From a virus: a DNA stretch of 33,007 nt. Shown here in pieces: positions 29,984 to 33,007 of this stretch. The stretch spans positions 1 to 33,007 of the IMG/VR virus record IMGVR_UViG_3300048672_000599, one strand, 5' to 3'. A model generated the notes under the pieces. The model saw nothing but the letters and a program-made list of their open reading frames with translations, ran no database searches and was not told the DNA's origin. A program made the translations under genes and the position numbers. Each line of letters starts with the position of its first letter. Position 1 is the stretch's first letter.

Positions 29984-30357
29984 TTAATATCTCAAAATCG
30001 AAAAGGTCAGAAGGTAATACAATATGCCGTGTTTGCTACTGCAAAAAGTGTAAGAAGTTTGTAAGAAGCGCCGATATGGTTCAGACAACAGCGTTCGATT
30101 ATTGCAAGGCGTGTCACCTTAAGATTAATGTAAGAAAATTTAAGGAGTCAGAGACCATTAAGGCCGCTAATGTGCAACGACAAAGGATGGTAAAACTTTT
30201 GGAAAAAGACCCTGTTAGCATGAGTTTAAGCATGTTAAAAGCGATGGCTGAGAACAAGGCAACGCCAAAGATGCTGCTTGATATTAAAGAGGTTGAGAAG
30301 CAAAAGGCGCTTAGGAGTGGGGATTATGAGAGGAACGATAAAAATTTGTTCAAGTAA
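29956..30357 (+). CDS. Zinc-finger-like hypothetical protein (133 aa)
   Basis: The N-terminal 60 residues carry 'ICRVCYCKKCKKF' (C24, C27, C29, C32) and 'FDYCKACH' (C50, C53), enough for one four-Cys zinc finger. The rest is a basic-acidic helical region with 'QRQRMVKLLEKDPVSMSLSMLKAMAENKATPKML'. A ggga-type ribosome binding site precedes the ATG (gttgggagaaaatt). It lies upstream of the terminase genes; a small-terminase role is conceivable because no classical one is seen, but I have no motif for it. Confidence 0.6.
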   Translation: MVWGYKERVVNISKSKRSEGNTICRVCYCKKCKKFVRSADMVQTTAFDYCKACHLKINVRKFKESETIKAANVQRQRMVKLLEKDPVSMSLSMLKAMAENKATPKMLLDIKEVEKQKALRSGDYERNDKNLFK

Positions 30358-30444
30358 AAAAACAGCAGTTTGTTGTAGATTTACCTAAGCTAAAGAAATA
30401 AATCAGATATAGAATCCAGGTTATATCACTAAAAGAGATAAGTT

Positions 30445-30639
30445 ATGCCAATATTTGAAACAAAATGCACAAAGTGTGGCAACCTGGACGACAGGATTGC
30501 AAAAAACAGTGAAGAATTGCCGTCATGCATTAATTGTGGCGGCGAATTAATGAAGATTCAAACACACCAGTTCGCTTTCAGCTTTGCCAGCGGCGGCGGG
30601 TGTCATAGCCAGCGTTTAAGCTCACCAAGCAGGAATTAA
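30445..30639 (+). CDS. FmdB-type zinc ribbon protein (64 aa)
   Basis: It begins 'MPIFETKCTKCGNLDDRIAK' with C8 and C11, then 'LPSCINCGGELMKIQT' with C28 and C31: the two CxxC knuckles of the FmdB zinc ribbon family. These tiny proteins occur next to terminase genes in several phages; their role is not known to me. An aagagata-like ribosome binding site precedes the ATG. The next gene starts one base after its stop. Confidence 0.75.
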   Translation: MPIFETKCTKCGNLDDRIAKNSEELPSCINCGGELMKIQTHQFAFSFASGGGCHSQRLSSPSRN

Positions 30640-30640
30640 T

Positions 30641-30907
30641 ATGTCAGTAGAGATACTTAGTAAAGACCCGCGTGCATTGCCGCCATTTGAGTGGTTTGCG
30701 GGGAAGACAAATAAGGAGCTTATAGAGGGATTGCGACCAATTCTTTCATTCAACACGATGGATAAGCTTGTAAACGGCGTGATGCCCGATGAAAAGAACG
30801 TTGAATTAAGCATTAAATTGATGGCAACGCTTGAAGCATTGGCAAAGGCAGAGACCGAATCCGGTAATTCTGAAGAGGTTTTCTTTGATATTTTGGGGGA
30901 TAAATGA
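30641..30907 (+). CDS. Hypothetical protein upstream of terminase (88 aa)
   Basis: The sequence 'DPRALPPFEWFAGKTNKELIEGLRPILSF' followed by 'NGVMPDEKNVELSIKLMATLEALAKAET' is soluble and helical. No helix-turn-helix of a small terminase is recognised. The ATG follows aggaattaat, a good ribosome binding site, and overlaps the next start by ATGA. It is a positional candidate for the small terminase subunit but nothing in the sequence proves it. Confidence 0.55.
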   Translation: MSVEILSKDPRALPPFEWFAGKTNKELIEGLRPILSFNTMDKLVNGVMPDEKNVELSIKLMATLEALAKAETESGNSEEVFFDILGDK

Positions 30908-31296
30908 GTGCATCACTATTGCAGCTTCATCAACCAGAGTATAACTTTCAAAGCATTAAAAATGCCTATGACGCCGTTAATTTAAAGGTTACATTGTCAT
31001 ATACTCTAAAACAGCTTGGACTTGATCTATTTGCAGGGAAAATTGGCCTGTATATGAGTAACGATACTTTGCTGATTGTTCGGATAGATAATTATGATGT
31101 TGGCTCAAAAAAGATCATGTTTATTATCCTGGCTTATTCAGTCAATGGCGACGCCCTGGAAATGTATCGGCAGCAGGTTAGGACATTGGCTAAAGAGCTT
31201 GGCTGTTCTACGATACAATGGCAAAGTCCAAGAATGTACACCCGGGCGGTGGAGGGCTCAAGGGTTAAAGAGTGGCTTTATGAGCTGGATATTTGA
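30904..31296 (+). CDS. Hypothetical protein preceding large terminase (130 aa)
   Basis: It is a mixed alpha-beta protein ('KIGLYMSNDTLLIVRIDNYD', 'KKIMFIILAYSVNGDALEMYRQQVRTLAKELGCSTIQWQSPR'), with the strand-helix-strand order ending in 'C..I.W.S.R' that recalls small acetyltransferase-like (GNAT) phage proteins; the usual Q/RxxGxG/A loop is not seen, so I keep it as unknown. It is coupled to its neighbours (ATGA upstream, TGATG with the terminase start). Confidence 0.6.
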   Translation: MSASLLQLHQPEYNFQSIKNAYDAVNLKVTLSYTLKQLGLDLFAGKIGLYMSNDTLLIVRIDNYDVGSKKIMFIILAYSVNGDALEMYRQQVRTLAKELGCSTIQWQSPRMYTRAVEGSRVKEWLYELDI

Positions 31297-32810
31297 TGGC
31301 AGGCATAACAAGGGAAGAATTTATTCAGCGGGCACACCGTGACTTCGAATTCTTTTCCAGAAACTCACTAAAAATCCTCAACAAGTCAGGGAAGCTGGTT
31401 CCCTTCGTGCTGAATACTCAGCAATTAGAGGTTCACCGGCGCATAGAGCAGCAGCTTCAGGAAACCGGCAAAGTTAGAGTTATCATCCTTAAATCGCGCC
31501 GCCTTGGTATCAGTACGTTTGTCGCAGGGCGTTTCATCTGGAAAGCCAGATTTAACAAATACCAGCGTTCCGGGGTAATGACCCATCTTGCCAGTTCCAC
31601 ATCGGCCCTGTTTAAGATTTACAAGCTCATGCACAAGCATTTGCATCCCTGGCTTGAAACTAAGCTCGGGGCGAGTAACGCAAAGGAGTTGCTGTTGACC
31701 GGGGCAGAGTCAAGCATAGCAGTAAGCACCGCAGGAAGCGCTCAGACTGGCCGTGGTGACACTTTACAACGTGGTCACTTGTCTGAGTGCGCCTTTTTCC
31801 CGAATGACCGGGAGATCGCAGCTGGCTACATCGAGGCGATCAGTAATACCCCGGACTCTGAGATCATCATCGAGTCAACATCAAACAATATCGGCAACTA
31901 CTTCTATGACATGTGGGTAGATGCCGAGCAGGGCCGCTCAGAGTTTATCTGTATTTTCCTGCCATGGATGAGCGACCCCGATTGCTCCACTATCCCGCCG
32001 GAAGATTTTAAGCTTGACGATGAAGAGCGGGAATATAAAGAGCTTATGGGCTTAACCATGTCTCAGGTGTACTGGCGCAGGCTAAAAATACTGAGCCTTG
32101 GCGACGACAGGTTCCGACGGGAATACCCGGCAACGGTAGCCGAGGCGTTCAGGACGTCAGCGGGCAAAGAGTTTATCGACGCCACAGCAGTGTTACAGGC
32201 AAGAAAGCGCAATCTGGAAATTAACCCATCTATGCCGTTAGTTCTTGGCGTTGACGTTGCTAGATACGGCACTGACAGAACATGCATTGCCTGGAGACGT
32301 GGCCGTATAGTGTTAAAAACGCTCAAATTGAGCAAGATGAGCGGGCAGGACATAGCTGACATACTGATTCCTATCATCCAAAAGGATAAGCCGCTTAAAG
32401 TCTACATTGACGGTACTGGCGGCTATGGCGGTGCTGTGGTGGATTGCCTGAGGATGATGGGCTATGACTCAACCGAGATTAACTTCAGTTCTTCCCCGAT
32501 CAACAAAGAGGACTTTTTTAACCGTAGGGCTGAGATGTATCACAGGCTTAAAGTATGGCTTCCAGATGGACAGTTACCGGATGAGGACGACATCGAGCAG
32601 GACTTGACAGGCTTCAGCTTCACGCACAGAAACAACAAATTGTTGCTTGAAGATAAAGAGGCGGTAAAGAAGCGTCTTAAGCGTTCGCCAGACACTGGAG
32701 ATTCTATAGCGTTGACATTTGCAGAAGAGCTTGGCTCAAGTATCAATACTGTCGCAAACAACAGCAATTGGCAACAGATCGTAAACCGGGAGCCTGTTTA
32801 TGCGTGGTAA
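31296..32810 (+). CDS. terL: Terminase large subunit (504 aa)
   Basis: The ATG at 31296 overlaps the preceding stop (TGATG); a TTG one codon upstream is unlikely. The ATPase part has a Walker A-like 'LKSRRLGIST' (residues 65-74), 'HLSECAFFPN' around E164 as Walker B-like, and 'IIESTSNN' as coupling segment. The RNase H-fold nuclease follows: 'VLGVDVARYGTDRT' (D320), 'VYIDGTGGYGG' (D372) and 'RSPDTGDSIALTFA' (D466/D469). It pumps DNA into the prohead and cuts concatemers. Length is usual. Followed by the portal gene. Confidence 0.93.
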   Translation: MAGITREEFIQRAHRDFEFFSRNSLKILNKSGKLVPFVLNTQQLEVHRRIEQQLQETGKVRVIILKSRRLGISTFVAGRFIWKARFNKYQRSGVMTHLASSTSALFKIYKLMHKHLHPWLETKLGASNAKELLLTGAESSIAVSTAGSAQTGRGDTLQRGHLSECAFFPNDREIAAGYIEAISNTPDSEIIIESTSNNIGNYFYDMWVDAEQGRSEFICIFLPWMSDPDCSTIPPEDFKLDDEEREYKELMGLTMSQVYWRRLKILSLGDDRFRREYPATVAEAFRTSAGKEFIDATAVLQARKRNLEINPSMPLVLGVDVARYGTDRTCIAWRRGRIVLKTLKLSKMSGQDIADILIPIIQKDKPLKVYIDGTGGYGGAVVDCLRMMGYDSTEINFSSSPINKEDFFNRRAEMYHRLKVWLPDGQLPDEDDIEQDLTGFSFTHRNNKLLLEDKEAVKKRLKRSPDTGDSIALTFAEELGSSINTVANNSNWQQIVNREPVYAW

Positions 32811-32822
32811 AGTATTAACGCT

Positions 32823-32849
32823 TTGTTAATTCCCTAATATGACTATAAT
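32823..32849 (+). promoter_or_regulatory. Possible promoter upstream of portal gene
   Basis: A perfect TATAAT (32844-32849) lies in the 78-base gap after the terminase, with a weak -35 TTGTTA (32823-32828, 15-base spacer). Together with the perfect TATAAT before the capsid gene it may mark late promoters, but the weak -35 lowers confidence. Confidence 0.35.
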
Positions 32850-32888
32850 GCAACAAAATACGCCCACATATAACCAAATGGAATATAA

Positions 32889-33007
32889 ATGGCAGCTAAA
32901 AGAAAGAAATTAACCGATGACGATTTAGTTGCCATTATTGATGACAATATAAATCAATCTCAAAATTATAGCTCTAAGCTTTCATCTAGCCGGGCTGAGG
33001 CATTAAA
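32889..33007 (+). CDS. Portal protein, N-terminal fragment cut by window end
   Basis: The ATG at 32889 opens a frame running off the window: 'MAAKRKKLTDDDLVAIIDDN', then INQSQNYSSKLSSSRAEAL. Its final 'S..SS.RAEAL' pattern and position after the large terminase are typical of the N-terminus of SU10/podovirus-type portals, in which this stretch precedes a '(K)YY.GE' motif. Only about 39 residues are visible, so the assignment rests mainly on context. Confidence 0.65.
   Translation, partial: MAAKRKKLTDDDLVAIIDDNINQSQNYSSKLSSSRAEAL

Overview
This window is part of a tailed double-stranded DNA bacteriophage genome. The virion genes point to a short-tailed (podovirus-like) particle. There is a capsid protein of the DUF5309/SU10-type family with a scaffold, a gp4/SU10-type head-tail adaptor, a large nozzle-like tail protein, and a long row of Gln/Ala-rich virion proteins ending in a lysozyme-tipped ejection protein. 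I see no tape-measure gene and no contractile-tail genes. Signal peptides, a lipoprotein with a clean lipobox and a T4-type lysozyme suggest a Gram-negative host; I cannot name the host. No integrase, transposase, rRNA, tRNA or CRISPR array was found.

Layout. (1) 18-3546, plus: small structural proteins, a LamG-plus-repeat protein and a pair of overlapping small genes. (2) 3580-6779: scaffold, a structured 226-base leader with its own candidate promoter, major capsid protein, a small head protein and the adaptor. (3) 6789-19485: a tail fibre-like protein, the nozzle-like protein carrying an inserted beta-helix, and seven or eight presumed internal/ejection proteins, including a tandem paralogous pair, ending in an 801-residue lysozyme-ejection protein. 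(4) 19478-20701: small membrane proteins, a holin-like protein, a lipoprotein frame and small unknowns. (5) 20703-24163, minus: a convergent operon with two unknown terminal genes, small regulatory-type genes, a candidate single-strand annealing protein and a RecE/DUF3799-type exonuclease. (6) 24164-24231: divergent control region. (7) 24232-28138, plus: Cro/YdaS-like repressor, terminator, promoter, zinc-finger protein, DUF1376 initiator-like protein, lambda P-like protein, RusA resolvase and SSB. (8) 28253-29983: secreted HNH nuclease, exported protein, T4-like endolysin and a one-helix membrane protein. (9) 29956-33007: zinc-ribbon proteins, unknown packaging-region genes, large terminase and the first 39 codons of the portal gene. 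The window begins just where genes downstream of a portal are expected and ends inside the portal gene, so a circular or circularly permuted map is likely, but this is inference.

How it fits together. The minus operon and the rightward early genes diverge from a control region with TTAGC-type operators. The early genes look lambda-like in logic: repressor, initiator with an internal origin-like element, helicase loader, resolvase and SSB, complemented by an exonuclease/annealing pair. Packaging, head, tail and ejection genes follow in one orientation.

The most notable items are: a duplicated nested dyad of RTAACG motifs plus an A-rich tract inside the initiator gene (candidate origin); a right-handed beta-helix domain inserted into the nozzle-like tail protein; a structured capsid leader that can pair over its own ribosome binding site; a lipoprotein with no normal start codon next to an in-phase T7 slippery run in the holin-like gene; and two long dual-coding overlaps.
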